Shown here piece after piece: positions 47,443-57,045 of a stretch of DNA of 64,000 nt (position 1 is its first letter; the number at the start of each line of letters is the position of its first letter). The translations under genes were made by a program, and so were the position numbers. Below the pieces are notes generated by a model, which was not told the DNA's origin, made no database searches, and saw only the letters and a program-made list of their open reading frames with translations. Origin of the DNA: Nitrosomicrobium frigidum (SeqCode). Its GTDB lineage: Archaea; Thermoproteota; Nitrososphaeria; Nitrososphaerales; Nitrososphaeraceae. The stretch covers positions 1 to 64,000 of the forward strand of contig JAHEZK010000004.1 of assembly GCA_023251115.1 (NCBI GenBank), in the 5' to 3' direction.

Positions 47443-48129
47443 ATGGCCGATAAATTTACAATCGTCAGATTTAGTGCGGGAAATGATAAATTTGAAATTT
47501 TGGTTAAGCCCGACCCTGCACTAGAATATAAACTAGGTAAAAAAATGGATATTTCAAATATTATGATTTCAGATGAGATATACTCAGATGCTAATAAAGG
47601 GACTAGATGCTCCTCTGAGAAGTTAATGAAGCATTTCAAGACAACAGATCAATTAGAAATCGCAAAGCAAATCATGGCCAAAGGGGATCTAAATATGAAT
47701 ACTGAGCAACGAAGAAAGATGATTGAAGAGAAGAAGAGACAGATTGTTCAGTATATCAACAAGAATTTTGTAGACCCCAAAAGCCACATGCCGCATCCGG
47801 TCTCTAGGATTAACGCCGTCCTTGATGAGGCACGAGTGGCAATTGATCCGTTCAAAAGATTAGATGATCAACTCAATAATATCATTGAACCTTTAAGAAA
47901 AATAATACCACTAAAATCGGAGATATTAGAACTAACTGTAACCGTACCTGCTCAATTTTCAGGACAATCCTTTAATGTATTCAAAACCATTGGCGAAATA
48001 AAATCAGAGCAGTGGCTTTCTGATGGCTCATTACAAGTTGTTTTAAGTATCAACGCTGGCATGAAGAGCTCATTTCTCGACCGAATTGGAACTGCAACCA
48101 AGGGTTCAGCCCAGGTCATAGAGAAATGA
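47443..48129 (+). CDS. sdo1: Ribosome maturation protein SBDS
   Basis: Homologue of SBDS/Sdo1, which helps release aIF6 and mature the large ribosomal subunit. The 228-residue three-domain layout is recognisable: FYSH N-domain with EILVKPDPALEYKLG, the helical middle with EQRRKMIEEKKRQIVQYI and PHPVSRINAVLDEA, and a ferredoxin-like C-domain. It starts at ATG and leads the known archaeal operon with exosome genes, 109 bp before the rrp4 ATG. Confidence 0.95.
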   Translation: MADKFTIVRFSAGNDKFEILVKPDPALEYKLGKKMDISNIMISDEIYSDANKGTRCSSEKLMKHFKTTDQLEIAKQIMAKGDLNMNTEQRRKMIEEKKRQIVQYINKNFVDPKSHMPHPVSRINAVLDEARVAIDPFKRLDDQLNNIIEPLRKIIPLKSEILELTVTVPAQFSGQSFNVFKTIGEIKSEQWLSDGSLQVVLSINAGMKSSFLDRIGTATKGSAQVIEK

Positions 48130-48225
48130 CAACTCCATTTTCTTTCGTCACACTTAAAATATAAGTCTGTGCTATCTTCCCAAAAAGGGAGAATTATGGA
48201 TAAAGGATTTTTGAATTCTTGTTTT

Positions 48226-48230
48226 GGAGG
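48226..48230 (+). promoter_or_regulatory. Shine-Dalgarno site that decides the rrp4 start
   Basis: GGAGG sits 8 bases before the ATG at 48239. Translation from the upstream TTG at 48224 would place this motif inside the coding region, so ATG 48239 is the better start. Confidence 0.65.
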
Positions 48231-48238
48231 ATTACTCT

Positions 48239-49045
48239 ATGCAGGATGTTAAGAGAAAATACGTTATTCCTGGTGATATTGTAGCTGAAGGAAATTTACG
48301 AGCACTGGTTAATGTATTTAGGAATGGAAATTCAATTGTAGCTACGCGAATTGGGATTACCGAATCAAATAATGAGGGTGCCAAAGTAATCCCGTTGTCG
48401 GGCATTTATTTTCCTAGGGCAAATGATATCGTAATAGGTAAAATACAAGATCATTCTTCGCTCTCATGGTCAGTCGATATTAACTCAAGTTTCGCTGCCC
48501 ATTTGCCTGCACAGGATATATTCGGGAGAGATTTTTCGCCGGCACATGATGACATGGGACGTCAGTTATCAACAGGCGATGTAATTGTTGCTAGAATTGC
48601 GATTTTTGACAGGACGCGAGATCCGATTCTAACGATTCAAGATAAAGACATGGGGAAAATACCAACAGGTGAATTGATAAAAATATCCCCAACTCGTGTG
48701 CCTAGACTTATAGGAAAAAGAGGGGCAATGATTCAAACTATCGAACATGCAAGTTCTACAAGGATAACAATAGGTCAAAATGGAATAATTGTGGTATCTG
48801 GGAAGGATAAGGAGGGTATTACACTTGCGATAAATGCAATTCACATTGTAGAAGCGGAAGCACATACATCAAACCTAACACAGAGAATAAAGCAATTATT
48901 GAATGTACCAGAATCAGAGATTGAAGGGGATGATGATTCTCAGACTAGTAACGAAGCTAATGAAACATTAAGTTCTGATGAAAAATCTATTTCGAACAAT
49001 ATTAATAGTGAAATGGGAGTGGTAAATCCAAATGGTTCAAAGTAG
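48239..49045 (+). CDS. rrp4: Exosome complex RNA-binding protein Rrp4
   Basis: Cap subunit of the archaeal exosome, with an N-terminal domain, an S1 domain ([20 protein letters not shown]) and a KH domain ([15 protein letters not shown] with a GKRG-type loop). It threads RNA into the Rrp41-Rrp42 ring. A low-complexity acidic Ser/Asn tail extends the C-terminus. The good GGAGG fixes ATG 48239 as start. It overlaps rrp41 by 14 bp. Confidence 0.95.
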   Translation: MQDVKRKYVIPGDIVAEGNLRALVNVFRNGNSIVATRIGITESNNEGAKVIPLSGIYFPRANDIVIGKIQDHSSLSWSVDINSSFAAHLPAQDIFGRDFSPAHDDMGRQLSTGDVIVARIAIFDRTRDPILTIQDKDMGKIPTGELIKISPTRVPRLIGKRGAMIQTIEHASSTRITIGQNGIIVVSGKDKEGITLAINAIHIVEAEAHTSNLTQRIKQLLNVPESEIEGDDDSQTSNEANETLSSDEKSISNNINSEMGVVNPNGSK

Positions 49046-49766
49046 AAGCCTTATAGACGAAAAAGGAAAGAGAAGCGATGGAAGAATAATTGACGAATTA
49101 AGGCAGATAAAGATCAATGTTGGAATCATAAGGAATGCCGATGGTTCTGCGCTTATAGAATTCGGGAAAAACAAGATTATTGCAGCCGTCTACGGTCCTA
49201 GGGAAGTTCACCCAAAGCATATGGCATTATCTGATCGATGCGTTGTGAGATGTAGATATCATATGTCTCCGTTTTCGACAGACACTCGCAAAAGTCCGGC
49301 ACCGTCTAGAAGAGAAACTGAAATATCAAAGGTTATTCGAGAGTCGTTGGAACCGGCTTTAATTCTTGAAGATTATCCTCGAGCTGCTATTGATGTCTTT
49401 ATTGAAGTTTTGCAAGCAGACGGTGGTTCACGATGTGCCGGCATTACGGCCGCTTCTGTAGCATTGGCAGATGCAGGAATAAATATGCGTGATATGGTTT
49501 CAGCTTGCGCTGCAGGAAAGGTCGATGACAAGATAGTGATTGATATTAATGACACAGAAGACAAAGAGGGAGGGGCTGATATGCCGGTAGCATTTATGCC
49601 AAATTTAAAGAAAATCACGCTTCTTCAACTTGATGGAGAATTGACGCCGGATCAATTTAATACTTGTTTAGATGAAGCAATTCGCGGATGTATGAAAGTA
49701 TATGAAATACAACGTTCCTCTTTAATGGAAAAGTACTTTGGCGATGAAAAGGGGTTGAAAGAATAA
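49032..49766 (+). CDS. rrp41: Exosome catalytic subunit Rrp41
   Basis: Phosphorolytic 3'-5' exoribonuclease of the RNase PH family and active subunit of the exosome ring. [11 protein letters not shown] starts the fold, [11 protein letters not shown] and [17 protein letters not shown] carry RNA- and phosphate-binding basic residues, and the acidic [14 protein letters not shown]-type segment holds the catalytic aspartate region. ATG start within the end of rrp4; its stop overlaps the rrp42 start by one base. It is complete at 244 residues. Confidence 0.95.
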   Translation: MVQSRSLIDEKGKRSDGRIIDELRQIKINVGIIRNADGSALIEFGKNKIIAAVYGPREVHPKHMALSDRCVVRCRYHMSPFSTDTRKSPAPSRRETEISKVIRESLEPALILEDYPRAAIDVFIEVLQADGGSRCAGITAASVALADAGINMRDMVSACAAGKVDDKIVIDINDTEDKEGGADMPVAFMPNLKKITLLQLDGELTPDQFNTCLDEAIRGCMKVYEIQRSSLMEKYFGDEKGLKE

Positions 49767-50590
49767 TGAGCATATCAAGAAAATCTACCATAATTCTAGA
49801 AAATCTACGGAAAAGACAGATGAGAGAATCTATTTCATCTGGCAAGCGGTTGGATGGGCGTAGTTTAGATGAAATAAGGCCACTAGAAGTTGAATTGGAC
49901 GTCATTAAAAAGGCGAGCGGATCAGCATGGGTAAAATTAGGCAAAACGGAAGTTGTAGCAGGTATAAAAGTAGAGACCGGTGAACCTTTTGAGGGACTAG
50001 AAAATAGTGGAGCTATGATAATTACTGCCGAAGTGCTCCCGATAGCATCTCCGCACATTGAACCGGGTCCACCTGACGAAGAGACTATTGAGCTTGCTAG
50101 GGTAGTTGATAGAGGGGTTAGAGAATCCGAAATGTTAGACTTGAGTAAGTTGGTCTTGATTCCAGGAAAAGTTGTTTACACCATTTTCGTGGATTGCAGT
50201 ATTATCAACGTAGATGGTAACCTTTTTGATGCAACGTCTTATGCCGTAGTAGCTGCTTTAGCGAGTTGTAAATTGCCTGTGTTTGAAATTAAAGATGGCA
50301 ATGTCATCGATACAGGAAAAACTCAAGACCCGCCAATTACTACTATGCCAGTTTCTGTCACGACAGTTAAAATTGGTGAAAATTTGCTATTGGATCCAGA
50401 TACTGAGGAAGAGGCGTGTATGGATGCAAGACTAACGATTAACACAAACTCAAATGGTTCAATAGTTGCAATGCAGAAGGGATTAAAAGGGTACTTTTCG
50501 GTAGATGAAGTGAAGAGTATTGCGGAAAGAGCAAGAATCAAGGGCACAGAAGTTAGAGAGAAATTAAAGGGATTGATTGATCTTGGTTAG
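49766..50590 (+). CDS. rrp42: Exosome non-catalytic subunit Rrp42
   Basis: RNase PH-fold partner of Rrp41 that completes the hexameric ring. SGKRLDGRSLDEIRPLEVEL, SAWVKLGKTEVVAGIKVE and GNLFDATSYAVVAALAS are typical; catalytic residues of Rrp41 are absent, as expected. The 274-residue protein starts at ATG and overlaps the L37Ae frame by 14 bases. Confidence 0.95.
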   Translation: MSISRKSTIILENLRKRQMRESISSGKRLDGRSLDEIRPLEVELDVIKKASGSAWVKLGKTEVVAGIKVETGEPFEGLENSGAMIITAEVLPIASPHIEPGPPDEETIELARVVDRGVRESEMLDLSKLVLIPGKVVYTIFVDCSIINVDGNLFDATSYAVVAALASCKLPVFEIKDGNVIDTGKTQDPPITTMPVSVTTVKIGENLLLDPDTEEEACMDARLTINTNSNGSIVAMQKGLKGYFSVDEVKSIAERARIKGTEVREKLKGLIDLG

Positions 50591-50828
50591 TAGAAATAAA
50601 CACAAAATAGCCCGACTTAAAGGGTTGGGTGTAAAATATGGTGCCACACTTAGGAAAAGATATGGAACGATTTACAGAGTCTTGAAGAAAAAGAGACGAT
50701 GCCCTAAATGCGGATCAGTAAAATTTGATAGGAAAGTAATGGGAATTTGGTACTGTCCAAAATGCAATTATAAAGTAGCTGCCGGCACATATGATGTAAA
50801 CTTTGAAAGAGCCAAGAGCAAATATTAG
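50577..50828 (+). CDS. rpl37ae: Ribosomal protein L37Ae
   Basis: Large-subunit zinc-ribbon protein. LGVKYGATLRKRYG and two CxxC pairs (RCPKCGS and YCPKCNYK) with VAAGTYDV identify it. No ATG is present; TTG 50577 or TTG 50583 must be used, both inside the end of rrp42. The 83-residue length is normal. It overlaps pcc1 by 26 bases, showing tight packing of the operon. Confidence 0.93.
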   Translation: MILVSRNKHKIARLKGLGVKYGATLRKRYGTIYRVLKKKRRCPKCGSVKFDRKVMGIWYCPKCNYKVAAGTYDVNFERAKSKY

Positions 50829-51066
50829 AATACAGGTCACAATAGATAACGTTTCACCCGAATTATCTTTTAGGATTGGAAATGCTATAACTTCCGCACT
50901 GCAACCTGAAACCAGATTTTTAACCAGCTGTGAAGAGGTAATAGTTTCTGCAAGGAACGGTTCAATTTTTTTCGATATCAGTGCATCAGATATACAATCA
51001 ATGCGAGCCATTGTTAACACGTTTATTAGATTGTTAAGTCTATCTTATATGTCTCTAAATTTATGA
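50803..51066 (+). CDS. pcc1: KEOPS complex subunit Pcc1
   Basis: Dimerising subunit of the tRNA t6A-modifying KEOPS complex. The 87-residue protein has the small Pcc1 fold: ANIRIQVTIDN, ISFRIGNAITSALQPE-like helix and SASDIQSMRAIVNTFIRLL for the C-terminal helix. The TTG at 50803, inside L37Ae, is the only usable start. Pcc1 next to L37Ae and prefoldin is a conserved archaeal order. Confidence 0.88.
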   Translation: MKEPRANIRIQVTIDNVSPELSFRIGNAITSALQPETRFLTSCEEVIVSARNGSIFFDISASDIQSMRAIVNTFIRLLSLSYMSLNL

Positions 51067-51108
51067 AACGTTATAGATTTATGGTGGTAAAGTTAAAAGT
51101 AATCAGAA

Positions 51109-51498
51109 ATGAGTGAACAGGAATTACCCCCATGGTTACGAGAACAACTTACCAGGTTGCAACAACTACAACAAAATTTGCAAGCAATAATGATGCAGAA
51201 ACAACAACTGGAAGCAGAATCTATAGAGATAGAAAAAGCTACGGAAGAACTCAAGAAATCAGAAGAGAGTGAAGCAGTTTACAAAAGCGCTGGTCCACTA
51301 TTAATTAAAACCAAAAAAGATGATACGCTAAAGGAGCTAGATGAAAAGAAAGATCTCGCCAACACCAGGCTTGTGGTCCTCGGCAAACAAGAAACAAGAG
51401 TAAAAGAGAATCTAAAGGAAGTTGAAAACAAAATAAACGAGATGATTCGTATGGGACAAGGACCAACTGGAAACATGGGTACTAAACCAAATCCTTGA
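51109..51498 (+). CDS. pfdB: Prefoldin beta subunit
   Basis: Chaperone subunit that hands unfolded proteins to the thermosome. The 129-residue protein is mostly two long coiled-coil helices (LTRLQQLQQNLQAIMMQKQ and VKENLKEVENKINEMIRMG) around a short beta hairpin region VYKSAGPLLIKTKKDD, as in the PfdB/Pfd6 class. It starts at ATG and closes the SBDS-exosome operon. Confidence 0.95.
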   Translation: MSEQELPPWLREQLTRLQQLQQNLQAIMMQKQQLEAESIEIEKATEELKKSEESEAVYKSAGPLLIKTKKDDTLKELDEKKDLANTRLVVLGKQETRVKENLKEVENKINEMIRMGQGPTGNMGTKPNP

Positions 51499-51680
51499 TG
51501 GTTTTTATCTCGAGGTAAACAGACGTTTGTTCTAATAAAAGGATTTAGTTTCCAAAGTTTAAAACAGCATCTCGGTATTATTTATTCGAAACTGCACTTA
51601 TTAGAATCGGGAAGCATAATTGTATCTATAATTGGTAAATATATTTGCAGTTAGGATTTGACTAATTATTTTATTAATTC

Positions 51681-52166
51681 CTATTCTTCTTCCTCATCTT
51701 CTTTTGGTGGAATAGGTATTTCCCTAGTAGTTTTTCTCATTTCAATGAATGTTTCTGTTTTCTGGACTCCTTCAATGCGCCCGACTAGTTCTGATATCAA
51801 CTGGTGCATTTCATCTAGAGAGTGAGAATTCATTGTTACTAGTATGTCGAATCTACCTGTAACCTCGGAAACTTCAGTTACGCCTGGAATTCGGAATAAC
51901 TCATTCAATACATTATCTCTTAATTTCGAATCCATGTTTATGCCTGTAAGTGCCTTTACGCTAAATCCTAATGCCTCATCATTCATTAATATAGTGAATT
52001 TTCGAATTATTCCCCTCTTTACTAATCTCTTTATCCTGCTGTAGACTACCGACGCGTTGATATTGATTTTTCTCGAAAGCCTAGGAACCGAAATGGATGC
52101 GTCATTTGATAGCTCCTCCAAAATTTTGAGATCTAAATCGTCTATTTTATACATAGAATCTACCAA
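51681..52166 (-). CDS. Lrp/AsnC family transcriptional regulator
   Basis: The 161-residue protein has an N-terminal HTH (DLKILEELSNDASISVPRLS then SVVYSRIKRLVKRGII) and a C-terminal RAM ligand-binding domain with VTGRFDILVTM. An acidic EDEEEE tail ends it. The start is TTG 52166 or ATG 52154. It lies 75 bp downstream of asd on the same strand and may respond to an amino acid such as lysine or aspartate-family products; this is inference. Confidence 0.92.
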   Translation of the reverse strand: MVDSMYKIDDLDLKILEELSNDASISVPRLSRKININASVVYSRIKRLVKRGIIRKFTILMNDEALGFSVKALTGINMDSKLRDNVLNELFRIPGVTEVSEVTGRFDILVTMNSHSLDEMHQLISELVGRIEGVQKTETFIEMRKTTREIPIPPKEDEEEE

Positions 52167-52241
52167 TTATATCGTAAATTTTGAGGTTAATAAATGTATT
52201 AATTTCAATTTTATTCAATTTTTTTTGTCAATAATATATGT

Positions 52242-53318
52242 TCAAATAATTTTTTTCGATTTAAACATCTCAGCTAGTAGTACAGCGCCCTTTGCAGAGC
52301 CCATTTTTTCATTGTGTGTCAGGAGAACATACTTTACACCATTCTCAAACACAGTATCCTTTCGTAATCTTCCAACAACTGTTGTCATTCCATCGTTAAC
52401 TTCCCTATCAATTCTCGGTTGTGGTCTCGTAGGGTCATCATGGACAATGATATAGTCTTCTGGCGCGGAAGGTAGATCCCTTATTGACACAGATTTGGAA
52501 AAATTAATCATAGCTTCTTTTACCTTGTCAGGTAATGCAGTTTTTTCAAGTTGAGCGAAAACGGTTTCAGTGTGTCCATCCATTACCGGCACACGTGTGC
52601 ACGTACAACTTACCTTTATCGGTGCATTCTTTATCGAATTGCCATCAAACTTTCCTAGGATCTTTTTTGTTTCGACTTGAACTTTTTCCTCTTCCTTTGG
52701 GATGTAAGGAATTACATTGTCCATTATATCCAACGCTATCACGCCCGGAGATCTGCCTGCTCCAGACAGTGCCTGCATTGATGTCATGAAGACACTTTGC
52801 AAGCCCATTTCGTCCAATATCGGTTTGAGGGTGATAGCCATACCAGTTGTAGTACAGTTAGGTAATGGGGCAATAAAGCCATCCCATTTTCTATTCTTCT
52901 TTTGAATATTCAACAAATCACAGTGATCGTCGTTAATTCCTGGTATGAGTATGGGGACATCATCTTCATATCTGAATGCAGCAGCAGTACTTATTACAGG
53001 GACAGCAGAAGCCATTTTTGGTTCAATAATCTGAGCATCCTCTGACTCTAGTGCGGTAAAAATCAAATCTAGTTTTTTTGGATTTATTTCATCAACTCGA
53101 TTAAGAACCATTTCTCGAACTGTGTCAGGAATTTTTTCCTTGCTATGCCATTTGAGGAGCGAAGTATTTGGATCCCTGAGTGCATCAATGTATTTCTTCC
53201 CAGCAGATCTCTCTGAGGATGCAATTTGAACTAGTTCGAACCATGGATGTTTATTGAGAGCAATTACAAATTCTTGACCTACAGCTCCTGTAGCTCCTAT
53301 TACTGCAACTCTTAACAT
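52242..53318 (-). CDS. asd: Aspartate-semialdehyde dehydrogenase
   Basis: Makes aspartate semialdehyde for Lys, Thr, Met and threonine-phosphate-derived aminopropanol of B12. NADP motif IGATGAVGQEF at the N-terminus and catalytic C155 in PLPNCTTTGM are visible. The 358-residue length suits the archaeal/fungal-type enzyme. It starts at ATG, divergent from the cobalamin operon by 94 bp. Confidence 0.94.
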   Translation of the reverse strand: MLRVAVIGATGAVGQEFVIALNKHPWFELVQIASSERSAGKKYIDALRDPNTSLLKWHSKEKIPDTVREMVLNRVDEINPKKLDLIFTALESEDAQIIEPKMASAVPVISTAAAFRYEDDVPILIPGINDDHCDLLNIQKKNRKWDGFIAPLPNCTTTGMAITLKPILDEMGLQSVFMTSMQALSGAGRSPGVIALDIMDNVIPYIPKEEEKVQVETKKILGKFDGNSIKNAPIKVSCTCTRVPVMDGHTETVFAQLEKTALPDKVKEAMINFSKSVSIRDLPSAPEDYIIVHDDPTRPQPRIDREVNDGMTTVVGRLRKDTVFENGVKYVLLTHNEKMGSAKGAVLLAEMFKSKKII

Positions 53319-53412
53319 AATGTGCCGTTAGTCAAAACGCAACTAATATTCGTTTTCAGAAAAAACATATTATTATCCAATCCTGTTATATAGCTCCTTA
53401 TATGGATTTTAA

Positions 53413-54486
53413 ATGATTCAATACTCATGCACTCATGGCGGGATTTACACTGTAAACCCAAGCTTAGTAAGAATTGATTTCAGTTCCAATATCAATCCAT
53501 TAGGGATATCGAGAAAAGTTTTGAATGTGTTGCGAAAAAAGCTTCCAAGAATTTCATCAATATACCCTGATAATGAACATACAGCCTTAAGAAAAAAAAT
53601 TGTCGACTATCTTGATGGCCAAATATCGCCGGAATCCATTAACATTGGAAATGGAGCTACCGAATTAATTTATAATTTCGTCAGAACTTTCGTCCGCAAT
53701 CAAGTTGTCATACAATCACCAACATTTTGCGAGTATGAGACAGCAGCACGGAAGGTTGGGGCCAAAATAAAACATGTCGCCATAAATACTCGGCAACTAG
53801 ACATTGAAAGGGTGTTGGAAAAATCAAAGAACTCTGATGCAATTTTTTTCTGCAATCCAAATAATCCAACAGGGCTTTTTTCCTATGGTATATTTGAAAA
53901 GTTAGTAGAAAAGATAGACAAATCCAAAATGATACTCATTGATGAAAGTTTTATTGAATTCGTTGATGAGGATAAACATCCAAGGAGTTTTATTGAAAAA
54001 GTTAATGAATTTCAAAATATAGTTGTCTTACGTTCATTGACAAAATCATTTGGGCTTGCGGGTTTGAGGCTGGGATATTGTGTCTCGCATCCTAACATTG
54101 CAAGCAGAATTTTGTGTAATAAGATAACCTGGAATGTGAACGGACTAGCGCAGTTAGCAGGCGTTACCGCTCTAGATAATCTTTCTCACCTAAGAGCTGC
54201 GAAAAAAATCATAAAGTCTGAACGAGAACTTATGTATTCTAGAATAAATAATAATCTGAGCTCCTTTTCCGCAAGTAAGTCAGATGTAAATTTCTATTTG
54301 ATAAAGTCGCATCATGTTAGCTCTAAGAAACTTGGAGATTTTTTGCTCGAAAAAAAGGGTATACTCGTTAGGGATTGCAGTAACTTCACGGGCTTGAAAG
54401 ATAAGAACATGTCCATTAGAGTCGCAGTAAAGACACACAGTGAAAATTTAGAACTATTTGATTCGTTGGAGTCGATTGACAAATGA
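53413..54486 (+). CDS. cobD: L-threonine-O-3-phosphate decarboxylase CobD-like aminotransferase
   Basis: PLP enzyme that supplies aminopropanol phosphate for the cobalamin nucleotide loop. HGG, DFSSNINPLG, GNGATELIY, NPNNPTG and the Schiff-base Lys in RSLTKSFGLAGLRLG match CobD and its HisC-like relatives. Position as first gene of the cobalamin operon argues for CobD over histidinol-phosphate aminotransferase. It starts at ATG and overlaps the next gene by 4 bp. Confidence 0.87.
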   Translation: MIQYSCTHGGIYTVNPSLVRIDFSSNINPLGISRKVLNVLRKKLPRISSIYPDNEHTALRKKIVDYLDGQISPESINIGNGATELIYNFVRTFVRNQVVIQSPTFCEYETAARKVGAKIKHVAINTRQLDIERVLEKSKNSDAIFFCNPNNPTGLFSYGIFEKLVEKIDKSKMILIDESFIEFVDEDKHPRSFIEKVNEFQNIVVLRSLTKSFGLAGLRLGYCVSHPNIASRILCNKITWNVNGLAQLAGVTALDNLSHLRAAKKIIKSERELMYSRINNNLSSFSASKSDVNFYLIKSHHVSSKKLGDFLLEKKGILVRDCSNFTGLKDKNMSIRVAVKTHSENLELFDSLESIDK

Positions 54487-55337
54487 CGGCAAAACTCCTA
54501 ATGATACAAGGGACTTCATCAGGGGCTGGAAAGAGTACATTGGTAATAGCCCTTTGCAGAATATTTTCAGACATGGGTTACAAGGTTTGCCCATTTAAGG
54601 CACAAAACATGACTTCCAATTTCTACGTGCTTAAAGAAAAAAAATCAATTAAATTAATGGCAAGAATACAGGCTGTTCAAGCAGTAGCTGCTAGAATCGA
54701 ACCTGATATTAGAATGAATCCAATACTTTTGAGACCGCTTGGTAATGAGGTTAGCGAAATAATTTTGGGAGGGCTGAAAAATTTGCGTTTGAGTGCAGAA
54801 CAATACTACAGTAGATTCGTTCTCCAAAAAGGATTTCCCAAAGTTCTGCAAGATTTAGAAAGTCTTCGGAAGGACAATGATTTAATTGTAATAGAGGGTG
54901 CAGGATCACCTGCTGAAATTAATTTATCACAATATGATATTGCAAACATGGTTCTTGCCGAAAAAACTAATTCAAATGTAATTTTGGTAGCAGATATTGA
55001 ACGTGGAGGATGCTTCGCTTCGATTGTAGGAACAATAAAGCTACTTCCATCTCGGCAAAGGAAGTATGTAAAGGGAGTGATAATTAACAAATTCTTGGGC
55101 CAAAAATCTATATTAACTAAAGGCATCATTTCAGTCGAAAAGATGACCAGAAAAAAAGTCTTGGGAGTAATTACAAAAACAGAGTTCGATATTCCAAATG
55201 AGGATTCATTGGATCAAAAGAGATCAAAGTCATCATATACCAAGAGATACCTTGAAGAGCAAATTGACTCCGTTGCGCATACCGTTAAAAATAACATCGA
55301 CATACAATATCTCCTAAATGTTTTAAAAATGAAATGA
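54483..55337 (+). CDS. cobQ: Cobyric acid synthase CobQ/CbiP, ATPase domain only
   Basis: Amidates cobyrinic acid a,c-diamide at four positions. The 284-residue protein carries the N-terminal ATP-binding half: P-loop GTSSGAGKST, PFKAQNMTSN, LEGAGSPAEINL-type signature and ERGGCFAS. Full CobQ is near 480 residues with a class I glutamine amidotransferase domain; here the protein ends at LLNVLKMK and the next gene begins 3 bp later. The glutaminase half is therefore missing from this locus. Direct use of free ammonia or a separate glutaminase is inference. ATG start overlaps cobD. Confidence 0.85.
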   Translation: MTAKLLMIQGTSSGAGKSTLVIALCRIFSDMGYKVCPFKAQNMTSNFYVLKEKKSIKLMARIQAVQAVAARIEPDIRMNPILLRPLGNEVSEIILGGLKNLRLSAEQYYSRFVLQKGFPKVLQDLESLRKDNDLIVIEGAGSPAEINLSQYDIANMVLAEKTNSNVILVADIERGGCFASIVGTIKLLPSRQRKYVKGVIINKFLGQKSILTKGIISVEKMTRKKVLGVITKTEFDIPNEDSLDQKRSKSSYTKRYLEEQIDSVAHTVKNNIDIQYLLNVLKMK

Positions 55338-55340
55338 CTA

Positions 55341-56312
55341 ATGGATTCTGAATTCATTATATTAACTCTTGCAGCTGGCATTGGCCTCTCATTCCTTTTT
55401 GTAGATCCTCCAAATAAGATTCATCCTGTTTCATGGTTTGGGAAAGTGGTAAGCTATTTTACACCCAAATTAAAAGACAATAACCCCAAACGAGAAAAAC
55501 TAAACGGGATAATTTTTTCATTAACGCTGGCAATTGGTATTTCTTTAGCTTCATATTATTTTTCAAGTATCATTTACAAATTATTTGGAATATTTACATT
55601 GATAATATTTTCGATATTGGTACTAAAGTTTACTATAGCGATATTGACTTTGGAAAGACATGTTCAAGCCATCATTTGTAAACTTGAAGAAAAAAATTTG
55701 GATGGGGCAAGAAAGAATCTTTCACTGATTGTAGGAAGGCAGACTGATACTCTTGATAGAGAACATATATTATCTGCCACGATAGAATCGATAGGTGAAA
55801 ACATGGTTGATGGAATAGGATCAGTATTATTTTATTACTCGTTATTCGGCCCTCCGGGAGCTATTGCTTTTAGGATTATCAATACTCTTGATTCCATGAT
55901 AGGTTATAGAGATAGTTATCACAAACATATGGGCTGGATGGCAGCGAAGCTTGATACTATTTCAAATTATCTGCCAGCTCGAATTTGCGCGTTATTGCTA
56001 ATTATTTCGTCCAAGATGGTTGGAGGTGACTGGAAAAACTCAATGATGATAATGCGGAAGGATCACAAAAATACACCCAGTGTTAATGGTGGATATCCAA
56101 TGTCGGCATTGGCTGGGGCCTTAAAGGTGAGGTTAGAAAAAGTTGGTTATTATGAATTAGGTATAAATATCGAGCCGCTTTCAATTGAAAAATGCAAAAA
56201 TGCTTTAACAATGGTAAAATTATCAGTTTTGTTGTTTTTTATTATGATATCAATGCCAATGGTAGTATTTCTATGCTATATCGGATGGTGGGACTTTTTG
56301 TATGGTTTTTGA
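55341..56312 (+). CDS. cbiB: Cobinamide-phosphate synthase CbiB
   Basis: Membrane enzyme that attaches aminopropanol (phosphate) to cobyric acid. The 323-residue protein has several hydrophobic helices, DPPNKIHPVSWFGKVV near the start, RQTDTLDREH, and SIGENMVDGIGS followed by NTLDSMIGY, all CbiB landmarks. It starts at ATG, three bases after the cobQ stop, and overlaps cobS by 11 bp. Confidence 0.93.
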   Translation: MDSEFIILTLAAGIGLSFLFVDPPNKIHPVSWFGKVVSYFTPKLKDNNPKREKLNGIIFSLTLAIGISLASYYFSSIIYKLFGIFTLIIFSILVLKFTIAILTLERHVQAIICKLEEKNLDGARKNLSLIVGRQTDTLDREHILSATIESIGENMVDGIGSVLFYYSLFGPPGAIAFRIINTLDSMIGYRDSYHKHMGWMAAKLDTISNYLPARICALLLIISSKMVGGDWKNSMMIMRKDHKNTPSVNGGYPMSALAGALKVRLEKVGYYELGINIEPLSIEKCKNALTMVKLSVLLFFIMISMPMVVFLCYIGWWDFLYGF

Positions 56313-57045
56313 GCCATTGATTTCTACTCTCTCTTTCTTGACAATTATTCCCACTTCAAAGTATGGCTTTGATTTACGAGTCATAGCAAGGAATATGTAT
56401 TTTTTTCCGATTTGCGGCGCAGTGATTGGATTGATCATAGGAATTATAGGATTCTATGCGTCAACATTCCTGCCAGAATATATTGCTAGTTTCATTATAT
56501 TGGTAACATTTGTTCTGATTACTGGCATTCATCACATTGATGGATTAGCTGATTTTTCTGATGGAGTTATGGTAAAAGGAGATAGAGATTCTAAGCGAAG
56601 AGCAATGTCTGATCCGGTAGTAGGGTCTGCAGGTGCTAGTGCTCTAATTATTAATTTCATAGGTTTATTTATTGCCATATTAAATTTTGAATCATCCACC
56701 AGATTATTCTATGCTATTATTGTATCGGAGGTAATAGCAAAATATGTTATGGTAATGCAAGCGTCCGTGGGTGAATCTGCATGGACTGGTTTTAGCTCCC
56801 CATTCACAATTGAAATGAAAAAATTATCCAAAATAATCACGTCAATCATTCTCACAGTAGTGTTGGTTTTCCTGTTACAAGGTATTGTAGGTCTACTAAC
56901 TTTGGGAATTGTAATAGTTATCGGTTTCATCATTTACTGTGTTGCTTACAGGAATTTTGGGGGAGTGAGTGGTGATGTCTTTGGCGCTTCCAATGAAATT
57001 TCCCGTTTAGCATCATTAATGATATTATCTACGATAATAATTTGA
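56302..57045 (+). CDS. cobS: Cobalamin-5'-phosphate synthase CobS
   Basis: Membrane enzyme joining adenosyl-GDP-cobinamide and alpha-ribazole (phosphate). The 247-residue protein shows LSFLTIIPTSK at the N-terminus, the metal-binding HHIDGLADFSDGVM motif and GVSGDVFGASNE near the C-terminus, all CobS features. Six or so membrane segments fit the family. It starts at ATG within cbiB and overlaps the cobY start. Confidence 0.94.
   Translation: MVFEPLISTLSFLTIIPTSKYGFDLRVIARNMYFFPICGAVIGLIIGIIGFYASTFLPEYIASFIILVTFVLITGIHHIDGLADFSDGVMVKGDRDSKRRAMSDPVVGSAGASALIINFIGLFIAILNFESSTRLFYAIIVSEVIAKYVMVMQASVGESAWTGFSSPFTIEMKKLSKIITSIILTVVLVFLLQGIVGLLTLGIVIVIGFIIYCVAYRNFGGVSGDVFGASNEISRLASLMILSTIII

Noticed and set aside
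53413-54486. Histidinol-phosphate aminotransferase HisC
   Set aside because: The cobalamin operon context and the N-terminal HGG and DFSSNINPLG pattern favour CobD.
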